From positions 248,001 to 312,000 of the forward strand of contig NW_011887297.1 in assembly GCF_000151315.2 (NCBI RefSeq): a stretch of 64,000 nucleotides of DNA. Reading direction: 5' to 3'. Below are positions 10,520 through 21,384 of this stretch, in pieces. The stretch comes from Capsaspora owczarzaki ATCC 30864. Lineage: Eukaryota; Opisthokonta; Filasterea. The notes below the pieces were generated by a model. That model did not search any database. It saw only the letters and a list, made by a program, of their open reading frames with translations, and was not told the DNA's origin. Made by a program: the position numbers and the translations under genes. The stretch's first letter is position 1. Every line of letters starts with the position of its first letter.

Positions 10520-11302
10520 TCGAGGCGCGAAGGATGAAGGACCAAGCGAAGGATGGAGGACCAAGCGAAGGGAGGGACCCAGAAAATGACTTGGACGCTG
10601 AGAAGCGCGAACAAACAAAAAAAGGTGGAGTGTTGCTGTTATGGATTGATGTGTATCTGTATTTGGAGTGTGTTCACTCGTCGCTTTGTATCAGTGAAGT
10701 CCCTTGTTTCCCTGTTATTACTCTCATCATCAACCCATCACTCGTATCTTCGTGTGACGAACTGGGCTCATCCCTGATAGGTCTTCCCCTCATTCTTCAC
10801 TATATTTCGAGTAAACGATACTTCCGCATACATTTCGTACGCTTCAGTAGTGATTCTAGGTTAAGTTCCGGGTAAGGTCGTGTCACGATCTCTGATCATA
10901 ACAGTTGCAGCGAAACTGCTCGACGAAATGACTTGATATCAGTTCGAAAATTTCGAGCGCGACTTCGACTGCTCACAATTGGCGAGACCCGCGTGTGACG
11001 GCTGTTCCAGACAGTCCAGTACGATGCTGCACTTTAAGTAGAATCGAAGCGGCAGTTTGGTTCACTCAGTCCTCGATTTTTTTATTATTATTTTTTTTAT
11101 TTTGTGGGTGCAGTTTGGTGACGTCGTGTTTGTTGTGGCCCAACAAACACCAGATTTGTTGGGGAGCTCTCGCGACACCTTCCCTTGCTCGCAGCCGCAG
11201 TCCAAATGGCACAGCACATGCACTGTGGTGTCTACAATTCAACATACTCAGTTCTTTTGTGACCCTTTGAATCCACACAGAGCCAAAGCACACCCTGCCA
11301 TC
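10520..11302. promoter_or_regulatory. Divergent intergenic region, SDR / LRR receptor
   Basis: 783 bp that should hold two promoters. Next to the SDR start there is a direct tandem repeat of AGGACCAAGCGAAGG units (about 10538-10572) and then the dispersed motif listed at 10581-10632. Between 10850 and 11040 several short self-complementary stretches occur (for example around TTCGAAAATTTCGA), but no RNA family could be recognised. Confidence 0.45.
10581..10632 (+). repeat. Dispersed ~50-bp motif, copy A
   Basis: The core AATGACTTGGACGCTGAGAA followed by GCGCGAACAAACA and an A/G tail recurs at 13634-13682 with a few substitutions and a two-base gap, in the same orientation. This copy lies about 60 bp upstream of the SDR start codon, in its promoter or leader. 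Family unknown. Confidence 0.7.
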
Positions 11303-13204
<1,902 letters not shown>

Positions 13205-13633
13205 AATCGCGTGTCTCGCTCTTGGTTGATTTGATGAAATATGACTCTGTCCCGCGCTTGTCTCGGTTTTCATCAAATGAATTCTCTTCTTGACAAAGCT
13301 TTTCGTATGTCTGCGTTTATGATGCTTTTGTGATGCTTTTGTGATTTTTTTTTTTTTTTTTTGTTTGTTTGTTTGCTTTTTCGTCACAGCCACTCCATTT
13401 TTGTTCCGATTCATCTAACTCCATCCACACACCCTCCCCCTCTCCTCGTACTCTAGCCCGACTTGCACTGCTTGACTGAGCACACAAGCTTCAAACAAAT
13501 CCAACAATCCTTTTTGATGGGGGGTGCCAAGTCAGTGGACTATCCGGACACACAATCGGCTGGACCCTCGAAGAGGGGACGGCTGTTGTGTGTGCAGTCC
13601 ACGTTTGGATAGAAAGAATCGGAAGGCACAGCC
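13205..13633. other. Intergenic, receptor 3' flank
   Basis: About 430 bp without a recognised gene. A T-run followed by TTTG repeats lies near 13346-13375. The region leads into the dispersed motif copy B and the 5S rRNA gene. Confidence 0.5.
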
Positions 13634-13682
13634 GGAAAATGTCTTGGACGCGGAGAAGCGAACAAACACAAAGGGGGGAGTG
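13634..13682 (+). repeat. Dispersed ~50-bp motif, copy B
   Basis: Second copy of the motif at 10581-10632 (core AATGTCTTGGACGCGGAGAA then GCGAACAAACACAAAGG), roughly 85 percent alike by eye. It lies about 90 bp upstream of the 5S rRNA gene. A GGACC..CGAAG..GGGGAC stretch about 60 bp further upstream resembles the sequence preceding copy A, so the shared unit may be longer and interrupted in this copy. Confidence 0.7.
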
Positions 13683-13772
13683 CCGGGGACAGTACGAACA
13701 AAATCCAAATTGGTGATTGAATGCTCCTGCTTGTCTCGATTTACAGGTGAGATTGCCCTCTTGCATACTTCA

Positions 13773-13890
13773 GTTACGGCCATATCTGGTGGAATGCACC
13801 GCATCCCGTTCCGCTCTGCGAAGTTAAACCACCATGAGAGTAGTTAGTACTGCGGTGGGAGACCACGCGGGAATACTGCTTGTTGTAACT
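13773..13890 (+). rRNA. 5S rRNA: 5S ribosomal RNA
   Basis: A 118-nt gene with the usual 5S layout: the 5' end GTTACGGCCATA pairs with the 3' end GTTGTAAC, the loop region GCATCCCGTTCCGCTCTGCGA matches the conserved CCGTCTGATC-type stem, and the internal control region is present (GAAGTTAAACCACC as box A, TTAGTACTGCGGTGGGAGAC and CGCGGGAATACTG as intermediate element and box C). A run of nine or so T follows within ten bases, as expected for a Pol III terminator. It is a solitary copy among protein genes, not in an rDNA unit. Confidence 0.95.
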
Positions 13891-13892
13891 CT

Positions 13893-13904
13893 TCGTTTTT
13901 TTTT
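13893..13904 (+). terminator. Pol III terminator of the 5S gene
   Basis: A T-run beginning about five bases after the 3' end of the 5S rRNA. Oligo-T on the coding strand is the normal RNA polymerase III stop. Confidence 0.7.
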
Positions 13905-14137
13905 TGTTTTGCCACTTTTTTTTTTTCCTTTTTGGCCTTCTCTTCGGTGCTTCACCCTTCTTCCCCCACCTGACGGAATACAGTTGTTGCAAGAGAAATA
14001 TTGCAGCGTTGACCTTTTTATGGCAAACATGAATGAATGAACGATGGCAACGTCGGTAAAACAGACATCCGTCAACGCTCTTCAGGATATCAAGGAAGAG
14101 CGGAAGAAAGCCTGGTTCACCCAGGAACACAAGCAAA

Positions 14138-15790
14138 CTACAACCCGCGATTGTAGATAAACTGGTGCACCGGTTGGCCAGTGGTTGGGTTGATTTTGTT
14201 GCGGAATTCTGGCTCCAACTGCGCGGCATCGACGGAAGCACGTTGCGGGAAGAGCGCGATGGCAAAAGGAAGTGTTGTCAGTCCAACACACGAAATGAGC
14301 GCTGCAGAAAATGTGAAACAAGCGGCATTGTCGCGACGAGTTAGCAAGAAGCTGAAAAGGCATCCAAACAAACTCGACAACCCTCGTGCATTTTTACCGA
14401 GATTGACGGGTAGCACCAAGCGGGGCCTGCGCTCGAGAAGGTTGTTCGAATAGCGGTTGATGAGCGCCAACAACAGCGGAGGAAGAGTCAACGAAGGCAG
14501 AGCGGTGGCCATGCGCGAGACGGCGACTTGAGACACGGCTCGGAACCCAGCTGCAGGCGAGGTTCCATGTTCGTTGCCACTTTCGTCAAACACTGTGATT
14601 CCAGACCTAAAAGCACTCAAGGAGGTGGCGAAGCGAATATTGAGGACAGAACTCGGACGCATTGTTTTCAAACAGCGAAAGCACCCGATCAAAGCAGCCT
14701 GACTATTACCGTAGCTCCTTGGAACGCATCAAAAACACGTTGACGGCACCTGCCAGCGCGACTGCAGTGTATGGAATGAAGAGTCGAATGGTCGAAGCGA
14801 CAACCGGGGAGAATTTGGCCGAATTCTGCACAACTTTTTTGAGTGACAGAGCGACGGCACACGAAGTCGCGGTGGCAGCGGCATAGGCCCCTGAATAAGT
14901 CACATGCAAAATCATAGAGCGAGTCAGCAAGTGCAAAGCCACGCCAAAGCCACGAATGCATGCATACCTCCCATTTCAGCGTTGGTCATCGGGGTGGTCT
15001 TGTTTGCGTTGCAATAGTTGAAAGCAACGTTGATGCTCTGGTTGGTCCATTGCCAAAAGATGGTTTGTGCAACCTGGTGAAATGGCATGAACAGACAATA
15101 CATGTATTGTCCGAACGGTGAGAAACACAAACTCACACAAAAAGATTGTACGCGTCGGAATGTCACTAACGAACAGCTCATACAGTGGCATTCGGAATCA
15201 GAAGACCAGTAGTCACAATCAGATTGGTTGGGACAAAGCTGGCCATGCGGAATGGCAGCAGAATTGGTTTCTGAGTGTCTGGGTGAATGCTTGCGTCCAC
15301 CACTGCCAAAGTTAAAGCGAGACAAAGCATCAGCCGTCGGTTGCGGTGTACTCGAGCAATACACACAGCCATCTTGCTGCTCTTCACAAGCAATGCAGCG
15401 GGGTCGTTTTACATTGCTTGGCGCGCCACAGATCGTCCACAGTGGTGGTAGCGGCAACCGGCTTTCCTTCACGGTACGTGCGCACGAGCTCGGCCGCGCT
15501 CTGCAGCTCAGCCGTCGACGCCAGCAGCGTTCGCGGGTCGGTCAGCTCAACAAAGTGCCGCACGCGACCCCAGTACGTATCCTGCGAGTATCTCGGCTTG
15601 GCTGAGCGCGATAACAACCAAAAACGCGTGTATGTCAGTTGTGTCCCAAAATCCCAACCTCAACCCAACCTCGATCCAATCATCGGCCATCCTATCTGCT
15701 CTAGCTCTGCCACTTGTTCTTACAAAGATCGATGCGTGGCACTGTGTTGGCCAGCGGCGATGGACTCGTTGCTTGACTGCTGCTGCTCAT
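14138..15790 (-). CDS. SFXN: Sideroflexin, mitochondrial serine transporter family
   Basis: Inner-mitochondrial-membrane carrier; the animal SFXN1/3 members import serine for one-carbon metabolism. Exons in sense order: 15790-15724, 15601-15413, 15302-15184, 15073-14968, 14890-14710, 14606-14398, 14301-14138; all phases agree; 344 aa. Family hallmarks in order: SKPRYSQDTYWGRVRHF, TDPRTLLAS, DLWRAKQ, the HPDTQ motif (HPDTG in relatives), FWQWTNQSINVAFNY, an Asn-containing LAGAVNVFLMRSKELR, DESGNEHGTS, PFAIALFPQ and the C-terminal FIYNRGL (compare VYFNKGL in human SFXN1). About five membrane segments are expected. Which animal paralog is closest cannot be decided by eye. The 5S rRNA gene lies just beyond its 3' end. 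Confidence 0.96.
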
Positions 15791-16193
15791 GGCACACCCT
15801 GATTTTGATAACGCAATTGTCAAGACTGTCCTATTGACAAATCCGCCTTTCTGCCTTATGCTGAATTATGTTGTTGTTGAAAGTGTCGAAGCGTCGTCCT
15901 TGCTAATGATGAATTTGCGCCGCGACCCAATGCAATCGGCTTCGAATTGATTCGAAACGAGATCATTCTTCCTTCTTGTGTGTGTAGTTTCTATTGCAAT
16001 TCTCTCAGTCCAATACGCTTCCTTCTCCTGTTCCCCTTCCTTTCCCTCCCCCTCCGCCCCCCGACGCCCTTCGTCTTCCAGCCCTAATCAGCTCCCATTC
16101 GAACAGCAGCAGTTTGGCGGTGGTTGTGCTGTCGTTGTGCGCAACCATCGGCTTCAATCTCGCACGTGGATGGTTTTAACCGACTTTTTTTTT

Positions 16194-16230
<37 letters not shown>

Positions 16231-17088
16231 GTTTCGGCTGCTGCTTGTTCGGGGAAGTTGCCGCCGTATCGCAGTCTGAAGCGGACACTTTGGCATGCGT
16301 TGGTAGTGCAGGGTGCTCGCAGTCATCGCAGCGGCCGCGACAGTCGAGCAAGAAGCAGAAGCTGAAAACCGAAAAACCCCAAAGCCAAGACGTTCAAAAC
16401 AGGGGAAAAAAAAAAAGCGAGATCGTGCCGATCGTCAGTTGCTTTCGTTTCGGCTGGCTTCGCTGGTCCTTTTGTTCGGTGTGCTTTGCGTGGACTCCAG
16501 CGCTGTTGCATCAATGGGAGGGCGCGTGCAGGGTGTAGTGTGGGGTGCACGAGTCCCTGCGCCTCCCAACGACAAGCAGCGATCATCGAGGTGAAAAAGC
16601 GGGAAAAAACCTTTTATTTTTTATTTTCACGTGCGGCAAACTCTTCTCGCTGTTCAATCGCGGCGGCAAGTGAATGGCAGACGCACTACGGTGTGGAAGG
16701 ACAATGACGCAGTCCGCTCTTTTGCCTTTTTGTGCTTCATGGGGAGAGTATTCTTGTCAACCCGCCTCAGAAAGCACTCTTTTGATTTTTCTTTTTTGAT
16801 TTTTTTTATTTTTTTTTTTCGGTTTTATTGAATAATGGCCACAATTTTGGTCTTTTTCCCTTTTTTTTTTTTTTTTCCTTCTGCTTGTTGTTTTTTCCGC
16901 TTCTTTTGCTCTTGTCATCAAACTCACTCGTCATTTTATTTCTTTTAAACAAAAAGTTCAAACTCAAGCAAGTGACGCCAAACAACACTCGTCAATCATG
17001 CTTTTGCTGAAAAACCTGCATGCAGCTCACTTTCCTCGTCCTTGCTTTTTGTTTTGTTTGGTTTGTTTCTACGACAGAAAAGAAAACC
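15791..17088. promoter_or_regulatory. Divergent intergenic region, SFXN / SLC25A3
   Basis: 1.3 kb with no convincing ORF on either strand. It contains one of the longest T-runs of the window (16196-16229) and several shorter T/A runs near 16800-16880. A pyrimidine-rich tract ending in CAG at about 17078 looks like a splice acceptor just before the SLC25A3 start, so a leader exon and 5' UTR intron are likely here. Confidence 0.5.
16196..16229. repeat. T homopolymer (34 nt)
   Basis: Uninterrupted run of 34 T in the SFXN/SLC25A3 gap. Similar runs lie at 43944-43972, 48764-48786 (as A), 50307-50330 and 63180-63201 (as A), always in introns or intergenic DNA. Confidence 0.9.
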
Positions 17089-18084
17089 ATGTCTGCTTCC
17101 CTCTTTGGTCTTCCCTCTGCCCGCAAGTTCACTATGGCCCCCGCCGCCGCCGAGTCTGGCTACTCGTGCGAGTTTGGCTCGGCCAAGTACTACCAGCTCT
17201 GCGCCGTCGGTGGCATGCTTAGCTGCGGTCTGACCCACACCTTTGTCGTCCCCCTCGATCTCGTCAAGTGCCGCATGCAGGTCGACCCCGTCAAGTACAA
17301 GTCGATCGGCTCTGGCTTCAGCCTCACCATCAAGGAGGAGGGTCTCCGCGGCCTCGCTAAGGGCTGGGCACCCACCTTCATTGGCTACTCGCTCCAGGGT
17401 GTTGGCAAGTTTGGCTTCTATGAGCTTTTCAAGAACATTTACGGCAACGCCCTCGGCGAAGAGAACGCCTACCTGTACCGCACCTCCCTCTACCTTGCTT
17501 CCTCCGCTTCCGCTGAATTCTTTGCCGATCTCGCCCTCTGCCCCTTCGAAGCCACCAAGGTCCGCATCCAGACCCAGCCCGGCTGGGCCAACAACCTCCG
17601 TGAGGGTCTTCCCAAGCTCATCCGCGAGGAGGGCATCTCTGGCGCGTACAAGGGCATCACCCCTCTCTGGGGCCGTCAGATCCCCTACACCATGATGAAG
17701 TTTGCCGCTTTCGAGCGCACCGTTGAGCTCCTCTACCAGTATGTCGTCCCCAAGCCCCGCGCTGACTGCACCAAGTCCGAGCAGCTCGCCGTCACCTTCT
17801 CTGCTGGTTACATTGCCGGTGTCTTCTGCGCCGTCGTCTCCCACCCCGCTGATTCCGTCGTCTCCAAGCTCAACGCCAGCAAGGGCTCCACCGCTCTCCA
17901 GGTTGCCAAGCAGCTCGGCTGGGCTGGTCTCTGGAAGGGTCTTGTCGCCCGTATCATCATGGTCGGCACCCTCACTGGTCTTCAGTGGTTCATCTACGAC
18001 GGTTTCAAGGTCGCCGCTGGCCTCCCCCGCCCCCCTCCGCCGCAAATGCCCGAGTCCCTCAAGAAGAAGCTTGCCGCTCAGTAA
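17089..18084 (+). CDS. SLC25A3: Mitochondrial phosphate carrier
   Basis: Inner-membrane carrier that brings phosphate into the matrix with protons for ATP synthesis. Single coding exon, 331 aa. Three mitochondrial carrier repeats carry the signatures PLDLVKCRMQ, PFEATKVRIQT and PADSVVSKLN; the match to SLC25A3/Mir1 is strong (VGKFGFYELFK, ITPLWGRQIPYTMMKFAAFE, TGLQWFIYDGFKV). The start is the first ATG after a pyrimidine-rich tract and CAG acceptor. Codon use is strongly biased to C-ending codons (CTC, GTC, ATC, TCC), more than in neighbouring genes, as expected for a very highly expressed protein. This bias also opens a long, meaningless antisense frame. Confidence 0.97.
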   Translation: MSASLFGLPSARKFTMAPAAAESGYSCEFGSAKYYQLCAVGGMLSCGLTHTFVVPLDLVKCRMQVDPVKYKSIGSGFSLTIKEEGLRGLAKGWAPTFIGYSLQGVGKFGFYELFKNIYGNALGEENAYLYRTSLYLASSASAEFFADLALCPFEATKVRIQTQPGWANNLREGLPKLIREEGISGAYKGITPLWGRQIPYTMMKFAAFERTVELLYQYVVPKPRADCTKSEQLAVTFSAGYIAGVFCAVVSHPADSVVSKLNASKGSTALQVAKQLGWAGLWKGLVARIIMVGTLTGLQWFIYDGFKVAAGLPRPPPPQMPESLKKKLAAQ

Positions 18085-19412
18085 AGCAAGTTCCAGTACA
18101 GTGTGTGCCTTCGCTTGTAGGCGGCTATTTGTGCTGCTGCGTGCATGCTGTGGTTTTGTTCTCGACTGCTGCTGCATGCCGTGTGTTGTTTTTCAATCGC
18201 TAGTTTGTTTTTTCCTCCCATCCATCGTGGTTTCGTTTTGAATGAGGGCAAGAAGAGGGCAAGGGCAAGTTGCGATCCTGATCAACTACTAAATCCATTA
18301 AAAATCGGACTCAAGAATTGAGCAAAATTTTGATCACGACATTTGCTGCTACTGTCCCTCTTCCATTTGCTCTCTCTTCTTCCTCTCTGGTGTTGGTTCT
18401 AAAGCTGTTGCTCTGCTTTCTTCATTTTTCCTAGTTTCAAGCCAACTCACTCTTCTGTTTTGTATTTTGCAGTTGACGTTTGAGTGAGTTTTGCATTAAA
18501 CCGCGGCTCGTGCGAGCTGTTCAATTTGCCTTCCTGTCTCCGAATCTCTCCACCAGTCCCCCCCCCACCACCACGCGTCTCCCGTGCTCTTCCACCACCA
18601 GCAGCATCGATATGCGCCTTGTGCCACTGTGCATCTCCAGGCAGCAAGGGAGGGGGAAACAAGTCGGACTTCTTCGATCCGATCGGTTTTTTTTTTCTTT
18701 TCTTTTTTTTTTGGTTCTTCTTCCTACCTCATGCTTCCAATCGACCGTCTTTCTTTCTTCCCGTCTCACTTTGTCCCCTTCCCCCCCCCCCTGCTTCATC
18801 CTCTGTTTCTCCACCTTCCTCTTTCAGCCATTCAAAGCCATGTCTGCAATCACAACAACAACAACAACAGCAGCAGCCAAAAAAAAAAAAAAAAAAAAAA
18901 GGCGCAAAAAAAGGCGCATCGTGCTAAAACCGCACGCAGTGATTGGTCCAAGTGCCGATGTCCAATCCCAATGCACACTCACTCCATGAGTGTCACCTTC
19001 AATGTATTTGGATTTGTCACCTTCATTGTAGTGCTCACCATTCTGGCTCTGTTGGATGTTCACTAAATTTGCCTCACAGACGAAAAAAAAAACAAAAAAA
19101 CAGCCAAACAAAAAAGCTGATCGCCGTGCTTTTCACAAAAAAGTGTGCAAAGTCTGAGAAAAACACGGTCACTCCGCTTTTTTTTTTTTTGAAACCTACG
19201 CACCCGTCCAGACTCGTCTTCCATCCGATTCTGTTTTGATTGGATTGGCGAAAGTACTGTCTCAAACCAGTTCGGGCAAGCTGTCAATTTCCGAGTTTGC
19301 CGATTTGTGAACACACAGGCTGCACGGCAACTGTGCAAAGAATCGCGTCAGTCTCCACCACTCGCACAACAACACTGCTCCATTGTTTATTTTTTCGAGC
19401 AGTCGTGGAAAG
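18085..19412. other. Intergenic with possible micro-ORF
   Basis: 1.3 kb between two tandem plus-strand genes. It is rich in C, T and A homopolymers (C-run near 18782, A-run 18879-18900, T-run near 19180). The only item of note is the 26-codon hydrophobic ORF listed separately. Confidence 0.45.
18986..19066 (+). CDS. Possible 26-aa transmembrane micropeptide
   Basis: An ATG-to-TAA frame encoding 26 residues, of which about 18 form one hydrophobic helix (FGFVTFIVVLTILALL). The frame is open further upstream across an A-run, but without family resemblance. It could be a small membrane protein, a last exon or chance; I cannot name a family. Included because its composition is unlike the low-complexity flanks. 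Confidence 0.2.
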   Translation: MSVTFNVFGFVTFIVVLTILALLDVH

Positions 19413-21125
19413 ATGACAACCTCAGTTGTGGACGGCCCTGCGCCAGACGCAACCGTGGGCTTTGACGCTCAAGAAGACTGCCACGCTGCACCCGTGTCAC
19501 GATCCAAGCTGGGCAAGGAACCAGCATTTGTGCGAAGCTGTCTACGTGCTGGCGGCCAAGCCCTCGTCTTTTTCGTGCTGTTTGCTGCAGTCGTTGTCGT
19601 GATTTCAGCACCAAGCGCGCGCCCACACTTTGGACACGCCGTGCACATCCAGCCACAACATTCGCCGGCCTTCACTCGGCGACAAGTCGATGCGGCGTTT
19701 GCTGCTGCAACCCACAACCAGGTCGAGCAGCTGGTGCCGACGACACTGGAAATCGTGTCCCTCTCTCAGCTGCCCACCCCAACAGCGCAGAGCACCGCCC
19801 CGGAGACCACCACCGCCGAGCCATCCACTTTCGCGGTGCCGTCAAAGCCCGCCATCGAGCGCCTCAAGGCCTACCTGCAACGCTCGCGCAAGGCGCTGTA
19901 CGACATGTTCCATCCGCTCAAGGCAACCACTCTGTCTGCCCGGCAAAAGCTGCATGTTGTGATGGGCAACCAGGCCTCGGATCTCGACTCCATGGCCACC
20001 TCCATCATTCACGCCTTCACGAGCGCAGCACACCACCACGCCGACAACAGCAGCCTCCCCATCATCCAAAACAACACGCTGATTGTCCCCATGATGAACA
20101 TTCCCCGCCAAGACTATCGCTTGCGCACAGAGGTGGCGTACATGTTTGCCAAGATTGGCCTGACACCCGAGATGCTCGTCTTTGTCGACGACTTTGACGC
20201 CAATGTCATCAACGCTCGCGGCCTCCTGCAAGTGACTCTGGTCGACCACAACATGCTGGCGCCCGAGCAAGCCAGCTTTGGCTCGTCCGTGGTCCGCATT
20301 CTCGACCACCACTCGGACGACGGCCACCATGCTGGCATTGCCGATCGGCAGGTGGACTTGGTCGGCTCGTGCTCCACGCTGATGACTGAGCGCATCCTTG
20401 CCTCGCCCGAACTCAAGGCCACCGTGCTGGACGCCCACGTTGCCGCGCTCCTGCTTGGCACAATCCTGGTCGACACGGTCAACCTGGACACGGTCAAGGG
20501 CAAGACCACGCAGCGAGATTTGGACGCCGCGCATGCGCTGATCGGCTCCGCCAGCTCGTTTGTGGCCCGCGGCCAGCTGTTTGCCGACTTGCGTCGCGAA
20601 AAGTTCAACCACGCCGCCCTCACCAGCGATGAACTGCTCCGCCGTGACTACAAGGAGGACCGCTCAACCAACACGGCGATCGGCATCAGCTCCATCTCCA
20701 TGTCTGTTCGCGAGCTGATGCAGCGCGACCGCTCCTACGCCCGTGCCATTGTGCGCTTTGCCACTCTCCGCAACCTCAAGGTGCTGGCCGTCATGAACTC
20801 GTTCTTTGCGCCCGACTTTTCGAGGCAGCTCACCATCTACACTGCCGACAAAAAGTCCCTCAAGCGCGTCGTTTCGCACCTCTTCCGCAACGGCATTGTC
20901 GACTTTGAGCTGACCAAGGTGAACGTCCCCGGTCTGAGCGGCGAGGCGCGCATTGTCACCTTCACCCAGAGCAACCTTCGCGCCTCGCGCAAGGTCCTCA
21001 TGCCCCTGCTGAAGGGCTGTTTCTCCGGCGACTTGAGCACGCTGCAACAGCAAGCTGCCCAGTCGCGCACTGTCCCTCCCACCCCTGCTCCGACGTCCCA
21101 ATCGTCGTCGCGCACCAAAAAGTGA
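19413..21125 (+). CDS. Membrane-anchored DHH phosphatase (PPX1/prune type)
   Basis: Single exon, 570 aa. DHH-DHHA2 family member, close to yeast exopolyphosphatase Ppx1 and animal prune, which cleave polyphosphate or short polyphosphates with a metal pair. Motifs in order: VVMGNQASDLDSMA, VFVDDFD, LVDHN, ILDHHSDDGHHAG and GTILVDTVNLDT, then the DHHA2 half with ISMSVRELMQRD. Metal-binding Asp/His residues are present. Unlike the usual soluble proteins of about 400 aa, it has a ~45-residue cytosolic head, a hydrophobic helix (ALVFFVLFAAVVVVI) and a ~100-residue Thr/Pro-rich linker before the enzyme, so the catalytic part is probably lumenal or extracellular. The start is the first ATG; the frame extends slightly upstream only from TTG. 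The polyphosphate substrate is an inference. Confidence 0.88.
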   Translation: MTTSVVDGPAPDATVGFDAQEDCHAAPVSRSKLGKEPAFVRSCLRAGGQALVFFVLFAAVVVVISAPSARPHFGHAVHIQPQHSPAFTRRQVDAAFAAATHNQVEQLVPTTLEIVSLSQLPTPTAQSTAPETTTAEPSTFAVPSKPAIERLKAYLQRSRKALYDMFHPLKATTLSARQKLHVVMGNQASDLDSMATSIIHAFTSAAHHHADNSSLPIIQNNTLIVPMMNIPRQDYRLRTEVAYMFAKIGLTPEMLVFVDDFDANVINARGLLQVTLVDHNMLAPEQASFGSSVVRILDHHSDDGHHAGIADRQVDLVGSCSTLMTERILASPELKATVLDAHVAALLLGTILVDTVNLDTVKGKTTQRDLDAAHALIGSASSFVARGQLFADLRREKFNHAALTSDELLRRDYKEDRSTNTAIGISSISMSVRELMQRDRSYARAIVRFATLRNLKVLAVMNSFFAPDFSRQLTIYTADKKSLKRVVSHLFRNGIVDFELTKVNVPGLSGEARIVTFTQSNLRASRKVLMPLLKGCFSGDLSTLQQQAAQSRTVPPTPAPTSQSSSRTKK

Positions 21126-21384
21126 AGTTTGTTTTTCTCTCTTTCTTGTTAAGTTAAGGCCCCTTTCTTTCTTTTTTTTTTTTTTTTTATTTATGATTTG
21201 TTAACGCGATTGTTTCATGTTCAAAGAAGTGATTTTTATTTTTGTTGCTCTTGTCCAAGCCCAGAGCTGTACCAATACCAACACCTCGTTTTGATTTTTC
21301 CGTTTTTCCGTTTTCAATTGGTGTTCACTCTTCATTTTTATTATCAATTTCTGAGTTTATTTTTTTTTTTTTTTTTCAAGCATC

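Noticed and set aside
10850-11040. Possible structured RNA between SDR and receptor genes
   Set aside because: Short inverted repeats are visible, but no box C/D, H/ACA or snRNA motif could be assigned.
13634-13682. 5S-derived SINE next to the 5S gene
   Set aside because: The repeat shows no similarity to the 5S sequence, and the 5S gene itself is complete with a normal terminator.
16996-18177. 393-aa minus-strand open frame
   Set aside because: Antisense to SLC25A3, whose strong C-ending codon bias removes stops on the other strand.
19842-20612. 256-aa minus-strand frame
   Set aside because: Antisense to the DHH phosphatase gene, composition typical of a shadow frame.
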